A stretch of DNA of 42,871 bases from an uncultured Ectothiorhodospiraceae bacterium (lineage in GTDB: Bacteria; Pseudomonadota; Gammaproteobacteria; S012-40): NCBI GenBank assembly GCA_945787125.1, contig CALZHW010000007.1, forward strand, positions 4,172-47,042, given 5' to 3'. Position 1 is the first letter of the stretch, and the number at the start of each line of letters is the position of its first letter. Shown in pieces: positions 1-8,167 of the stretch. Made by a program: the position numbers and the translations under genes. The notes below the pieces were generated by a model, which worked only from the letters and a program-made list of their open reading frames with translations, ran no database searches and had not been told where the DNA came from.

Positions 1-172
1 CCATCTTCCATCTTCCATCTTCCATCTTCCACCGTCCACAGTGACAAATCCATAGCGAGAGTCGCCGTAAATACCTCCTTGTAGACTTGATAGCGGCATC
101 CATGTCGCTAACACTCTTGTTAAAGACTTGTCACTATGAACGGTGACTGCTGTGAACTCCGATTGTGAGTTA
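1..172 (+). repeat. Interspersed repeat family R1, copy A
   Basis: The stretch opens with four tandem CCATCTT units (1-28). It continues into a sequence that recurs, diverged, at 7116-7290 (same strand) and 30921-31081 (opposite strand). Shared blocks include a CTTCCA-rich edge, a GTGAATAC/GTAAATAC block, a small palindrome centred on GCATCCATG near 103-113, an ACTCT block, a CACTA block and a distal GAACTCCGATTG block. Around the palindrome the flanking bases change together between copies A and C (TAGCG versus CGGCAG), which suggests a selected hairpin. The element may begin before the window. No ORF of note lies inside it. Positions 173-415 show only AT-rich sequence with no clear promoter. 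Confidence 0.7.
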
Positions 173-415
173 TTAGATTTGATTTGCGCTAAAAACCGCT
201 ATACAGATGTATATTTATCACAATCTATTTAATAGTTTTTCACTATTGAACCAATCATTCTAGTGATCTGAGAAAAAATTGCATATACTTAACTTAAGCG
301 ATACTCTTTTTTCACGTTGTTGTTGCCGGTGTTGTTTTGTTTTCCTTGAATTTCAAGTGCTTGAATAGCTTTAACAACACTTTGATTAGCAATGACAATA
401 ATTTTGGAGGTCTTT

Positions 416-478
416 ATGAGCAGTATATACCTAAAGGTTTTTTTAGTGGTTGATGTCATAATATTTGCGGGTTTTTAA
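416..478 (+). CDS. Possible 20-codon leader peptide upstream of the FlgT/CsgG-like gene
   Basis: A short ORF begins with ATG at 416, five bases after a strong GGAGG ribosome-binding site at 406-410. It encodes MSSIYLKVFLVVDVIIFAGF, a hydrophobic peptide, and stops with TAA at 476-478, one base before the ATG at 480. The following gene has no good ribosome-binding site of its own, so translation of the leader could be coupled to it. It could also be a remnant of an older N-terminus. I do not recognise the peptide. Confidence 0.4.
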   Translation: MSSIYLKVFLVVDVIIFAGF

Positions 479-479
479 C

Positions 480-1751
480 ATGAAAACTATCATGAAGATA
501 ATAATAGCGTTAATACTTGTGACTTTTTCATATTCTTTTGCCCAGGCGGCAACGGTCGATATTCAGCGTGAAACGACTGGAATAGGTAGTAGTTATCAGG
601 AAGCGTTGGCAAATGCTCTGCTTGCGGCGGTGCAGCAAGTTCGAGGCGTTGAAGTTGGCACTGAAAAAGTGTTGCAAACAACTATTGCAAGTATATCGAT
701 GGGTGATGGCAGTTTTGCGATGCAAGGTAAGGAGTCCATTGGGCAAGATGTTTATAGTAAGTCCCAGGGGTGGATTAGGACTTATGAAGTGCTGGAAATA
801 ATAAAGCCAGTCAGTAAAGATGATTTTTGGCAGGTTAAAACGCTTGTCACCGTTCCTCAGTATCAGCAAGAAATTGCGGGGGATACACGCAAAACAATCG
901 CGGTTCTACCTTTCCGCTTTGATGCCCGGCATGCCGACAATAACGTAAACCAGCAGGATGCTCAACGATTGGCGCTTCAAATTGCTGACGGTATTATTAC
1001 TGAATTAACGCTGGCGGGAAATTTTTCTGTGCTGAATCGTGCATTTGAAAAAGAGCTGTCAGGTGAACGAAATCTCTGGAAGTCAAATGCGGTTTCTTCG
1101 GTGGAAGCAAGTCGCCTGGGAGAAAAGCTCGGTGCAGACTTCATATTGGTCGGTGACTTATACAAATTTTCACTTGATCAAGGCAACTCTTTTTACGGTG
1201 CCAACTTTGGTGACAATATTGTTAACATAGAATTGTTTTACTCAGTGATTGAATCGGCGACTGAAAAAGTTATATGGGCAGAAAAGAATACGTTTCAAAA
1301 ACAATTTAGGGAAAACAAAAACCTCCGTATAAAACACCCCAGAAGCATTGTCGATTTAGCCGTTGATGCTTTAGCGACTGATATCTCGATTGCGATACTG
1401 GACGTGATTTATCCGATTAAGGTAATGAAAATAACCAGCAATAATCGTTTGCTGCTGAATCAAGGTGGAAAACGTTTGAATATTGGTGCGACTCTTGAAG
1501 TCTTTACCCAGGGTGAAGATATTGTAGACCCGGATACCGGTATGAATATTCGAATAGATGGAGAGAGCGTTGCGCTAATCGAAGTTGTCGATGTTAAACC
1601 AAAATACAGCGTGGCTAAAATTTTGTCCGGTGACATGAAGAGTGTGAAAGTTGCATCAATAACTCGCAGAGTGATAGCTGAAACCGCTAGTCAGCCCAAA
1701 GACACAAGGCCATTGAGTCCTGGATCTAGTGATAGACCCTTTAAATGGTAA
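480..1751 (+). CDS. Secreted FlgT/CsgG-like protein
   Basis: The predicted protein has 423 residues from the ATG at 480. A signal peptide covers about residues 1-23, with cleavage after AQA. An N-terminal domain (about 25-140) has the repeated-Ala, LPP20/FlgT_N-like look (EALANALLAAVQQVRG). A central domain (about 143-300) begins with TIAVLPF and contains LGADFILVGDLY, typical of the CsgG/TolB-N-like fold used in FlgT and CsgG proteins. A C-terminal part (about 318-400) has NQGGKRLNIGATLEVF and DPDTG, as in the FlgT C-terminal domain. A longer version starting at TTG 465 is possible, but it would place charged residues before the signal peptide. Likely periplasmic or outer-membrane associated. 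No flagellar genes lie nearby, so a flagellar role is not supported by context. The family assignment is by motif memory only. Confidence 0.6.
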   Translation: MKTIMKIIIALILVTFSYSFAQAATVDIQRETTGIGSSYQEALANALLAAVQQVRGVEVGTEKVLQTTIASISMGDGSFAMQGKESIGQDVYSKSQGWIRTYEVLEIIKPVSKDDFWQVKTLVTVPQYQQEIAGDTRKTIAVLPFRFDARHADNNVNQQDAQRLALQIADGIITELTLAGNFSVLNRAFEKELSGERNLWKSNAVSSVEASRLGEKLGADFILVGDLYKFSLDQGNSFYGANFGDNIVNIELFYSVIESATEKVIWAEKNTFQKQFRENKNLRIKHPRSIVDLAVDALATDISIAILDVIYPIKVMKITSNNRLLLNQGGKRLNIGATLEVFTQGEDIVDPDTGMNIRIDGESVALIEVVDVKPKYSVAKILSGDMKSVKVASITRRVIAETASQPKDTRPLSPGSSDRPFKW

Positions 1752-1902
1752 GAATGCGCTTTTTTCTTTCTCTCCCACTTGACCCACGACGAACTCATAT
1801 TCCAGCGCTATCAAAGACCTAACCTAGTAAAAAAAACAATAGTATGGCAAGCTTGTCACATAAGGGTTGCCGTAAAAATTAGTTTACATTTATGGGTTTT
1901 CA

Positions 1903-1974
1903 ATCGCCATTTTAGCAAGGCGTGAGGAAGGGGAATAGTGAGCTATTTAACTGACGAACAACGCAGCTAAAATG
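1903..1974. repeat. Nested palindromic sequence in the 1752-2081 spacer
   Basis: CATTTTAGC at 1908-1916 is inverted as GCTAAAATG at 1966-1974. Between them sits a smaller perfect hairpin, AATAG-TGAG-CTATT (1934-1947). This nested layout resembles short palindromic intergenic elements of gammaproteobacteria. No second copy was found in the window. The remainder of the 330-base spacer shows nothing else I can support. Confidence 0.35.
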
Positions 1975-2081
1975 AGTGAGTGGAAAGTCAAAAATGTGAA
2001 ATAATTTTCGAGGCAGCCCTAAGCCCAAGGATATTTCAGCTTGAGGTGAAGCATTGAATTTCGTATTTTCCGGAGATTATT

Positions 2082-2465
2082 ATGAGTTTTGAAAAGGTGG
2101 CGTTTGCCTTTTTTATCGTTTTAGCATTAACGTTGAATTTTGGTTTTTTTCTTGGTGATATAGATGTTCCTGAGCATCACCATGTATACGAGCTATTCGC
2201 TGCGATTGTTGTTAGCTTAATTGTAACAATCATGAAGTTTGGTGATCGTAGTCAGATCGGGTCTTACCTGTTGGCGACCAGTTTGGTCGCCGATGTGCAA
2301 CTTATCGCAGCTGCATTGACATGGGGTATCGTAGTTTATGGGATGCAGCAGCCAATGACTCCCGAAGTTATGAGCAGCATTGTGTCGCTATCCGGGGGTG
2401 CATTGCTGGCTAATATCACTTCCGTTGTCCTTTTGGTTGTCGAAGCCTCACGCGTACGTCGTTAA
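2082..2465 (+). CDS. DUF6394-like small membrane protein
   Basis: This 127-residue protein has about four hydrophobic segments (roughly 5-25, 35-55, 62-85 and 100-122) and a conserved-looking FGDRSQIGSYLLATSLVADVQL stretch split by a polar turn. The size and sequence fit the family I know as DUF6394, which often lies directly upstream of RCK-domain potassium channels. The downstream gene starts only 12 bases after its stop, so the two are almost certainly co-transcribed. A good ribosome-binding site (CCGGAG) precedes the ATG. It may be a partner or regulator of the channel, which is inference from context. No catalytic motif is visible. Confidence 0.6.
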   Translation: MSFEKVAFAFFIVLALTLNFGFFLGDIDVPEHHHVYELFAAIVVSLIVTIMKFGDRSQIGSYLLATSLVADVQLIAAALTWGIVVYGMQQPMTPEVMSSIVSLSGGALLANITSVVLLVVEASRVRR

Positions 2466-2477
2466 TCGGGTAAATAA

Positions 2478-4187
2478 ATGATTAACAATAGTGTGTTTAT
2501 GTTACTCAGGCGCATGCGCCTGCCGCTGATAGTCCTTATCTGCAGCTATACTGTATCTATCTTAGGCTTTGTTTTTATTCCTGGTCAAGATGATCAGGGT
2601 GCTGTTTGGCGTATGGATTTTTTTCATGCCTTTTATTTTGTCAGCTTCATGGGATCTACCATTGGCTTTGGAGAAATCCCATACCCATTTACCGATGCAC
2701 AACGACTATGGGCAACGTTTGCCATGTATTCCACCGTAGTATCCTGGCTATACGCTATCGGTTCTTTGCTTTCCATTATGCAATCTCACGCTTTCCAGCA
2801 AGTGGTCAGTCAGGCAAGATTTCGCCACGGCGTAAACCGAATTACGGAACCTTTTTACATAATATGTGGGCTTGGTGAAACCAGTTACTTGTTGCTAAAA
2901 GCGTTAATCGCACAAGACATCCGTGTTGTGGTTATAGATCGCAATCAGGATAGAATTGAAAAACTTGAATTGGAAGACCTCCATTTGGATGTGCCTGGGC
3001 TGTATGCTGATGCTGCAAATCTTGATTCTTTAAACGTAGCGGGCTTGCAAAAGGAAAATTGCCGTGGTGTCTTGGCGTTGACAGATCACGATGAAACTAA
3101 CTTAATGGTCGCAATCTCAACTAAACTAACGTCCGAAAATATACGAGTGATCTGTCGTGCGGAAAGCGAGGATAGTGAAGCAAACATGGCCTCTTTTGGT
3201 ACAGACTACATTGTTAATCCCTATAGGTCATTTGCAGACAGAATGAAAACCGCGATCGAATCTCCAAGTCTATTTTTACTCATGGAGTGGCTAACTGATA
3301 CCAAATACCGCGCTTGCGACCAGGCAGTGACTCCACCTAAAGGCCGTTGGATTATTTGCGGTTACGGTCGTTTTGGCAAAGCCTTTGAGAAATATCTTGG
3401 TTTCATTGGTTGTGAGACAACTATCATAGAAGCAAATCCACAATCAACTAACGCGCCGTCTTCCACTGTTGTCGGTCGTGGCACAGAAGCCGTCACTTTG
3501 CGCCAAGCAAAAATTGACGATGCGGTGGGTATTATTGCTGGTACTGATAACGACCCAAACAACTTATCGATTATCATGACGGCTAAGGAACTCAATTCGG
3601 ATATATTTTGTGTTTTAAGACAAAACCGTGAATACAATAAAAATGTCTTTCAGGCGGCAAAAGCACACTGGTTAATGCAGTCAGGCCGAATTGTTGCAAG
3701 AAAAGTCCTATCTCGAATTAATATGCCTTTACTTTATAATTTTCTTCAATTTGCTCGCCGTGAAAATGAAGCGTGGGCTAAAAAATTAGTCGATAAAACT
3801 GCGGCCATGCTCGGCGAAAACCATCCACATTGCTGGACAATCCGGCTGGATCAAACAAGTGCAGCGGCATTTTGCGCCCTTTCGAGCCAACAGACAATCA
3901 CGCTCTCAACAATTATTAAAGATCCTTCACAGCGTACCCGTCAATTACCTTGTATTCCTCTATTGCTTAAGCGAGATGCCGAATTCATATTGACCCCCGA
4001 AGATGACATTGAATTGTTACCAAACGATACCTTGTTTTTAATTGGCCACGAAGCCAGTGAATTAACGCTGTTAGAAATCCTCAATGATATTTATTTGCTC
4101 AATTTTTTACTCACCGGAAAAGATGAGCCTCGCGGAAGTATGCTTCGCAAATTACGTGGACTAGCGCCTATGCCAAAGGTGAGTTAG
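2478..4187 (+). CDS. Potassium channel protein with two RCK (TrkA-N) domains
   Basis: The 569-residue protein starts with two transmembrane helices (about 15-35 and 72-95) around a pore loop whose selectivity filter reads TIGFGE at residues 61-66. This is a variant of the usual TVGYGD. Two cytoplasmic Rossmann/RCK units follow. The first contains IICGLGETSYLLL with downstream VVVIDRN (about 127-155). The second contains WIICGYGRFGKAF (about 290-302) with TIIEANP. TrkA-C-like sequence may fill the C-terminus (about 450-540). The layout is that of 2TM-RCK channels such as MthK, but with tandem RCK domains in one chain. The family controls K+ flux in response to nucleotides or ions. It forms a tight pair with the DUF6394-like gene. 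Confidence 0.85.
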   Translation: MINNSVFMLLRRMRLPLIVLICSYTVSILGFVFIPGQDDQGAVWRMDFFHAFYFVSFMGSTIGFGEIPYPFTDAQRLWATFAMYSTVVSWLYAIGSLLSIMQSHAFQQVVSQARFRHGVNRITEPFYIICGLGETSYLLLKALIAQDIRVVVIDRNQDRIEKLELEDLHLDVPGLYADAANLDSLNVAGLQKENCRGVLALTDHDETNLMVAISTKLTSENIRVICRAESEDSEANMASFGTDYIVNPYRSFADRMKTAIESPSLFLLMEWLTDTKYRACDQAVTPPKGRWIICGYGRFGKAFEKYLGFIGCETTIIEANPQSTNAPSSTVVGRGTEAVTLRQAKIDDAVGIIAGTDNDPNNLSIIMTAKELNSDIFCVLRQNREYNKNVFQAAKAHWLMQSGRIVARKVLSRINMPLLYNFLQFARRENEAWAKKLVDKTAAMLGENHPHCWTIRLDQTSAAAFCALSSQQTITLSTIIKDPSQRTRQLPCIPLLLKRDAEFILTPEDDIELLPNDTLFLIGHEASELTLLEILNDIYLLNFLLTGKDEPRGSMLRKLRGLAPMPKVS

Positions 4188-4274
4188 TCGTAATCGAGTC
4201 ATTAAACTGAAATATATGGATGCTATCTTGCTGCCAACTCATTATTTTAGTAAAGGCAGCTCGAGGAACTTGAT

Positions 4275-6113
4275 ATGAAACACGATGAAGATAGCAGTAA
4301 TCCATCCGATAATCGCCCCTTTACTGATATTCTTGAGGCAAACGTATCACGCAGAAAAGTGCTGGTTGGTGGACTTGCTGTTGCAGCCACTGGCTTTTTT
4401 ACACCAGCAGCTGCTACGCTTGCAAGCACAGACAAATCAGTTGCAGCGAAAGGCAAGCGACCTCTAATCAATTTTACACCGGTTTCTATCGCTGATGGCA
4501 CAGGCCCTTGGCCAAGTATTTCAGCGGATTATCAGTTTGATATCTTGATTCCTTGGGGGCAGCCCTTGGATCCCAAAGGCCCCGAATTTACTTATCCGCC
4601 CAGTGCCGAAAGCCAGGCGAAGCAAATAGGTATTGGACATGACGGCATGACGTATTTTCCCATCTATGAGGGTAAATTTAAGCGTGGTGGCAATGATAAA
4701 GGGTTATTGGTTGTTAATCATGAATTTGGCACCAATGCTCACGTTCTTGGTAAGTCTGCCCCGGAAAGTCTAGAGGACGTTCGTGTCTCTCAGCATGCCC
4801 ATGGTGTGTCGGTGGTTAAAATTAAGAAGTTTGGCAATAAGTGGCAAGCTGTCAGAAGCCTTAAATCTCGCCGGATCCATGTTAATTCGCCCATGGCTTT
4901 TAGTGGCCCTGTTGCTGGGCATGCGCTATTGCAAACCCCGAATGGCAACGTTCCCCTGGGCACGGTAAACAATTGTTCGAATGGTCAAACTCCGTGGGGT
5001 ACCTATTTAACATGCGAAGAAAATTTCAATGGCTATTTTGGTGCCTCCAATCGCAATAACACTTGGGTGGCGACTGAAGCGCAAGCGCGTTATGGCTTTT
5101 CTGAAGAGGGTTTTTCTTATGGTTGGCATCGTTTTGATCGTCGATTTGATTTGTCTGATAGAGATTATATCAATGAGGAAAATCGGTTTGGCTGGGTCGT
5201 CGAGATTGACCCGATGGATCCTGATCATGTGCCAGTTAAGCGCACGGCATTAGGTCGCTTTAAACATGAGGGTATTGCCCTCACTGTAGGTCGTGGTGGC
5301 CGCGTTGTTGGTTACATGGGTGATGATCAACGCTTTGATTACATCTACAAATTTGTCTCTGAAGATAACTGGAAATTAATGCGTGCTCGCGGTTTGAGTC
5401 CACTGGATCATGGGAAGCTATACGTGGCCAAGTTTAATGATGATGGCAGTGGCGAATGGCTAGAGCTAAGCATTAAAAACCCAGCGTTAGCCGCTAAATT
5501 TTCGGATCAGGCAGAGATATTGGTTTATACCCGTATGGCAGCTGATATGCTTGGAGCAACACCGATGGATCGGCCGGAGTGGACAACCGTTGCACCCAAT
5601 GGCGATGTTTATTGTACGCTCACCAATAATAGCCTCCGTAAAGAAACGAATGCGGCTAATCCGATGGCGCCAAATGCTAGCGGACATATCATTAAGTGGC
5701 ATGATTCTGAAGAGCACACCGGCACGAGTTTTAACTGGGATATTTTTATTATTGCTGAGAATACCCATGGCACTGAAGATAGCTTCAGCAGCCCTGATGG
5801 GCTTTGGGCTGACCCCGATGGGCGCCTGTTTATACAGACGGACGGTGGCCAGAAGGATGGTCTTAATAATCAAATGCTCGTTGCTGACACTTCAACAGGA
5901 GAGTTGCGCAGGTTATTCACTGGTGTCACCGGCGATGAAATCACAGGTATTACAGTCACTCCAGACCGGCGCACGATGTTTATCAATACGCAGCACCCCG
6001 GTGGCGGTGATCCCAGTCGCTCCAACTTCCCCGCAAAATTCGATGGCATCACGATTCCACGTGATTCGACTATTATCATTACTCGGAAAGATGGTGGCAT
6101 CATTGGTTCTTAA
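4275..6113 (+). CDS. PhoX-like (DUF839) Tat-exported phosphatase
   Basis: The 612-residue protein has a twin-arginine signal (SRRKVLVGG, Arg26-Arg27, followed by a hydrophobic stretch and AAATLAS). That predicts export of a folded, metal-loaded enzyme. PhoX-type features follow in order: VVNHEFGTN, TPWGTYLTCEENFNGYFG, FKHEGIAL, YMGDDQRFDYIYKF, MDRPEWTTV, FSSPDGLWADPDGRLFIQTDG split over a loop, and TPDRRTMFINTQHPGG. The Cys in LTCEENF and the Glu residues in KHEG and RPEW match positions where PhoX enzymes bind iron and calcium, as I recall them. The reaction is probably hydrolysis of phosphate monoesters in the periplasm. A GAGGA ribosome-binding site precedes the ATG. No Pho box was identified, and neither neighbour is linked to phosphate metabolism. 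Confidence 0.8.
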   Translation: MKHDEDSSNPSDNRPFTDILEANVSRRKVLVGGLAVAATGFFTPAAATLASTDKSVAAKGKRPLINFTPVSIADGTGPWPSISADYQFDILIPWGQPLDPKGPEFTYPPSAESQAKQIGIGHDGMTYFPIYEGKFKRGGNDKGLLVVNHEFGTNAHVLGKSAPESLEDVRVSQHAHGVSVVKIKKFGNKWQAVRSLKSRRIHVNSPMAFSGPVAGHALLQTPNGNVPLGTVNNCSNGQTPWGTYLTCEENFNGYFGASNRNNTWVATEAQARYGFSEEGFSYGWHRFDRRFDLSDRDYINEENRFGWVVEIDPMDPDHVPVKRTALGRFKHEGIALTVGRGGRVVGYMGDDQRFDYIYKFVSEDNWKLMRARGLSPLDHGKLYVAKFNDDGSGEWLELSIKNPALAAKFSDQAEILVYTRMAADMLGATPMDRPEWTTVAPNGDVYCTLTNNSLRKETNAANPMAPNASGHIIKWHDSEEHTGTSFNWDIFIIAENTHGTEDSFSSPDGLWADPDGRLFIQTDGGQKDGLNNQMLVADTSTGELRRLFTGVTGDEITGITVTPDRRTMFINTQHPGGGDPSRSNFPAKFDGITIPRDSTIIITRKDGGIIGS

Positions 6114-6172
6114 GTCCTTGAGTGTTGTAAGTTAGCAGGGAGTTAATCGCAGTTTTCTTGACGCTTATGGTT

Positions 6173-6222
6173 TGGTTGGGCTTAGCAAGGTTCGTTGGGC
6201 ACGCTAAGCTTCGCCCAACCTG
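6173..6222. repeat. GGTTGGGC inverted repeat downstream of the phosphatase gene
   Basis: GGTTGGGCTTAGC is followed after about 18 bases by GCTAAGCTTCGCCCAACC. The two arms can pair over most of their length. Repeats with GTTGGGC arms are widespread between gammaproteobacterial genes. Here it may also act as a transcription terminator, although no T run follows. The rest of the 6114-6389 spacer holds a strong GGGGGGA ribosome-binding site just before the ATG at 6390 and nothing else I can support. Confidence 0.45.
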
Positions 6223-6389
6223 CGAAATCTAAAATAACGTGTGATGTAGGTAGGCGCTAGCAATTAAATTTTCCACATTGATATCATGCTTTGGTTAAAA
6301 CATACGATAACATAAGAATGTAATCAATCTGCTTGCTATATATGAATTATAGATTTATGTGACGCCGTTTCGCCTAGGGGGGAACGATT

Positions 6390-6899
6390 ATGAAGATAAT
6401 CAATAGACAGCGTTTAATTTATTTTACTGCGACATTATTATTACTGGTAGCCGCTTTTCTTTCACCGTTAAATTCATCGGAAGTATCTTTTAATGCACGT
6501 ATGTCTCTCGTAGAGCCGGTACTTGTTGTACAAGGACAAGGACTAAATTTTCCCGAATTACAACCTGGAAAGTCTGCAGTAGTTACAATTTCCTCCGACA
6601 ATAAGCGCAAAGCAGCAATGGTTACTGCTATTGGCCACGAAGAAACCTTGGTTACAGCGGCAGTCGTTGAAAACAGTATTTTCATTAGCACCGGCTCAGA
6701 TCTTACAAATAATGAAAAAATCACTGTTGAGTCATGGACTTATGGAGGTGATTTAGTTGATAGTGGAGGTTATGGAAAATCAACGTTAAATAAAAATGAA
6801 ATTAATAAGTTGCAAATTGGTGCATCAGCCTATGTTTTAGCGGAAAACGTAGGCGGTTTTTATACCGGAAAAGCGACATTAAGAGTTATCTATCAATAA
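6390..6899 (+). CDS. DUF4402-type pilin subunit 1
   Basis: This 169-residue protein has a signal peptide (hydrophobic residues about 10-28). The mature part is beta-rich with LNFPELQPGKSAVVTI, VESWTYGGDLVDSGGYGKS and IGASAYVLAENVGG. These motifs are shared with the proteins at 7554-8054 and 8168-8638. The C-terminus GFYTGKATLRVIYQ has Gly at position 14 from the end and a penultimate Tyr. That is the classical chaperone-usher subunit signature (seen in FimA and PapA), used for chaperone capture. No cysteine is present. It is probably a minor pilin, or the basal or tip member of the locus. It is separated from the next subunit by 654 bases containing repeat elements, so it may be transcribed alone. 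Confidence 0.7.
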   Translation: MKIINRQRLIYFTATLLLLVAAFLSPLNSSEVSFNARMSLVEPVLVVQGQGLNFPELQPGKSAVVTISSDNKRKAAMVTAIGHEETLVTAAVVENSIFISTGSDLTNNEKITVESWTYGGDLVDSGGYGKSTLNKNEINKLQIGASAYVLAENVGGFYTGKATLRVIYQ

Positions 6900-6920
6900 C
6901 TTTCAGCATTCTGCCTTACT

Positions 6921-6988
6921 TAAAATAATCGAAAATACTGCGCTTGTGACTTACCCTCGCTACGCTTCTCAGTCTCGGACAGGCTCCT
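6921..6988 (+). repeat. Repeat family R3, half copy
   Basis: The stretch matches the right half of the long palindromic element at 41415-41575. Shared landmarks are ATCGAAAA, CTTGTGA, CCCTCGC and the end block TCTCGGACAGGCTCCT. Only one arm is present, so unlike the full copy it cannot fold on itself. The 6900-7553 spacer thus holds this element, an R1 copy, and about 260 bases of AT-rich leader before the next pilin gene. No riboswitch consensus was recognised in that leader. Confidence 0.65.
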
Positions 6989-7115
6989 AATCAATTATAT
7001 TAATATCATTCTACATACCGTTTAACTGTTGATTATAGTGTAAACCTCATGCCAGATTAGTTTGTTAGTATTGATTGCTCACTCACAATCGAAGTGAGAT
7101 GCACGCCAGAATGCT

Positions 7116-7290
7116 GTCTTCCACCTTCCTAAGTGCCACCTTCCAGCACCCGTATCGGCAAAACTTTACCGAGAAGCACTGTGAATACGCTCCTATAAGC
7201 TTAACGGTAGCATCCTCGTGGCACACGAGGGAATACTCTCGATAAGGTCTCGCCACTACAAGCACTGACTACGGAAAAATATTTGAACGT
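7116..7290 (+). repeat. Repeat family R1, copy B
   Basis: The sequence aligns with copies at 1-172 and, inverted, 30921-31081. Landmarks are CTTCCACCTTCC, CCTTCCAGCACCCGTA, TTACCGAGA, GTGAATAC, ACTCTCGA, GCCACTAC and GCACTGACTACGG. The central palindrome differs from the other copies: it reads CTCGTG-GCA-CACGAG, a different but again self-complementary sequence. This suggests the hairpin is conserved more than its bases. Confidence 0.7.
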
Positions 7291-7553
7291 CGAAACCTAA
7301 GTGGTAAAAACTAACTTAGACGCTTATTTGTGATAAGCAAAATAGTAGATATGAGTTGTCAATTTCCAAAAAAAATAAAACTGAATTTTATAACTGTGAT
7401 GCAGTTCCTTGTTTACGATAGGCGCATTGATTTTTTGTGAATGGCCTCTCAAAAATAGCCAATGGTGGACGTAAATAATCTCGTCAGTTTGATCTAACAA
7501 CAGTTACTTTAAACGCGTTAAATCATCTTTATCTAAAAAAGGGTTTAAATATT

Positions 7554-8054
7554 ATGAAATTAAAAGCACTCTCAACTAAACTATTTATTACTTCTATTGC
7601 AACATTTGGTCTGGTTAACTCGGTATTAGCTGCCGATGAAGTCTTTGAATCGAGTCTGATATTAACTGTGCCGCTTTCGATAGTTGAGACTAGCCCCTTA
7701 ACATTTCCAGCCACTGTTGCAGGAGCGGATGCCTCCGTTGTGGTTGCTGCTGCTGATGCTGGTGCTGCCGTATTTGAGGTGCATGGTGCGGCTAACGCGC
7801 CATTTACCGCTACCATTACGGAAGCCTCTATTAATATGCTAACAGGCGATGGTGTTGGCACTACTAAGCAAATCCCTGTTGCTAGCTGGGTTTTTGGTGG
7901 TGACTTAACGGATGGCGGGGGCTCAGGTACTGCAACACTTCCTGCCGGTGGATCATTGACTGACGCGCGTGTGGGTGCAACGGCAACGGTAGCAGCGGAA
8001 GATATTGCTGGTACATATGCTGCCGATGCAACGTTCCAAGTGGTTTACCAGTAA
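7554..8054 (+). CDS. DUF4402-type pilin subunit 2, probable major pilin
   Basis: The 166-residue protein has a signal peptide ending LVNSVLA at about residue 26. The mature chain is very rich in Ala, Val, Gly and Thr (for example VVVAAADAGAAVF), as in major pilins. Family motifs are LTFPATVAGADASV, VASWVFGGDLTDGGGSG and VGATATVAAEDIAG. The C-terminus GTYAADATFQVVYQ closely resembles that of FimA-type pilins, with Gly at -14 and a penultimate Tyr. There is no cysteine, unlike most classical pilins. A hairpin downstream (8079-8112) may end part of the transcripts and so favour this gene over those that follow. The composition and own leader make it my candidate for the rod subunit. Confidence 0.7.
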   Translation: MKLKALSTKLFITSIATFGLVNSVLAADEVFESSLILTVPLSIVETSPLTFPATVAGADASVVVAAADAGAAVFEVHGAANAPFTATITEASINMLTGDGVGTTKQIPVASWVFGGDLTDGGGSGTATLPAGGSLTDARVGATATVAAEDIAGTYAADATFQVVYQ

Positions 8055-8078
8055 ACAATCAATATATTACACAAAATC

Positions 8079-8114
8079 AACAGCAATGGGCAGTTTTTCT
8101 GTTCGTTGCTGTTT
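8079..8114 (+). terminator. Possible attenuating hairpin after the major pilin gene
   Basis: AACAGCAA (8079-8086) pairs with TTGCTGTT (8105-8112), followed by TT. The 18-base loop contains a smaller CAG/CTG pair. The stem is eight perfect pairs but the T run is short, so partial termination is more likely than complete. It could set a high pilin to chaperone ratio. Confidence 0.35.
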
Positions 8115-8167
8115 TCATTATAGCAAGTTCTGTCATTTAGAATATTATACTCATTGGATAAGCGAGT

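Noticed and set aside
5551-6135. A 194-codon open frame inside the phosphatase gene
   Set aside because: It overlaps the well-supported PhoX-like gene on the same strand in another frame, has no ribosome-binding site and shows no recognisable motif.
7291-7553. Cyclic-di-GMP or other riboswitch in the long leader before the major pilin gene
   Set aside because: No conserved riboswitch core could be recognised; only AT-rich sequence is seen.
7668-8054. Classical FimA-type (Fimbrial PF00419) pilin
   Set aside because: The C-terminus is FimA-like, but the conserved cysteine pair is missing and internal motifs match the two DUF4402-type neighbours.
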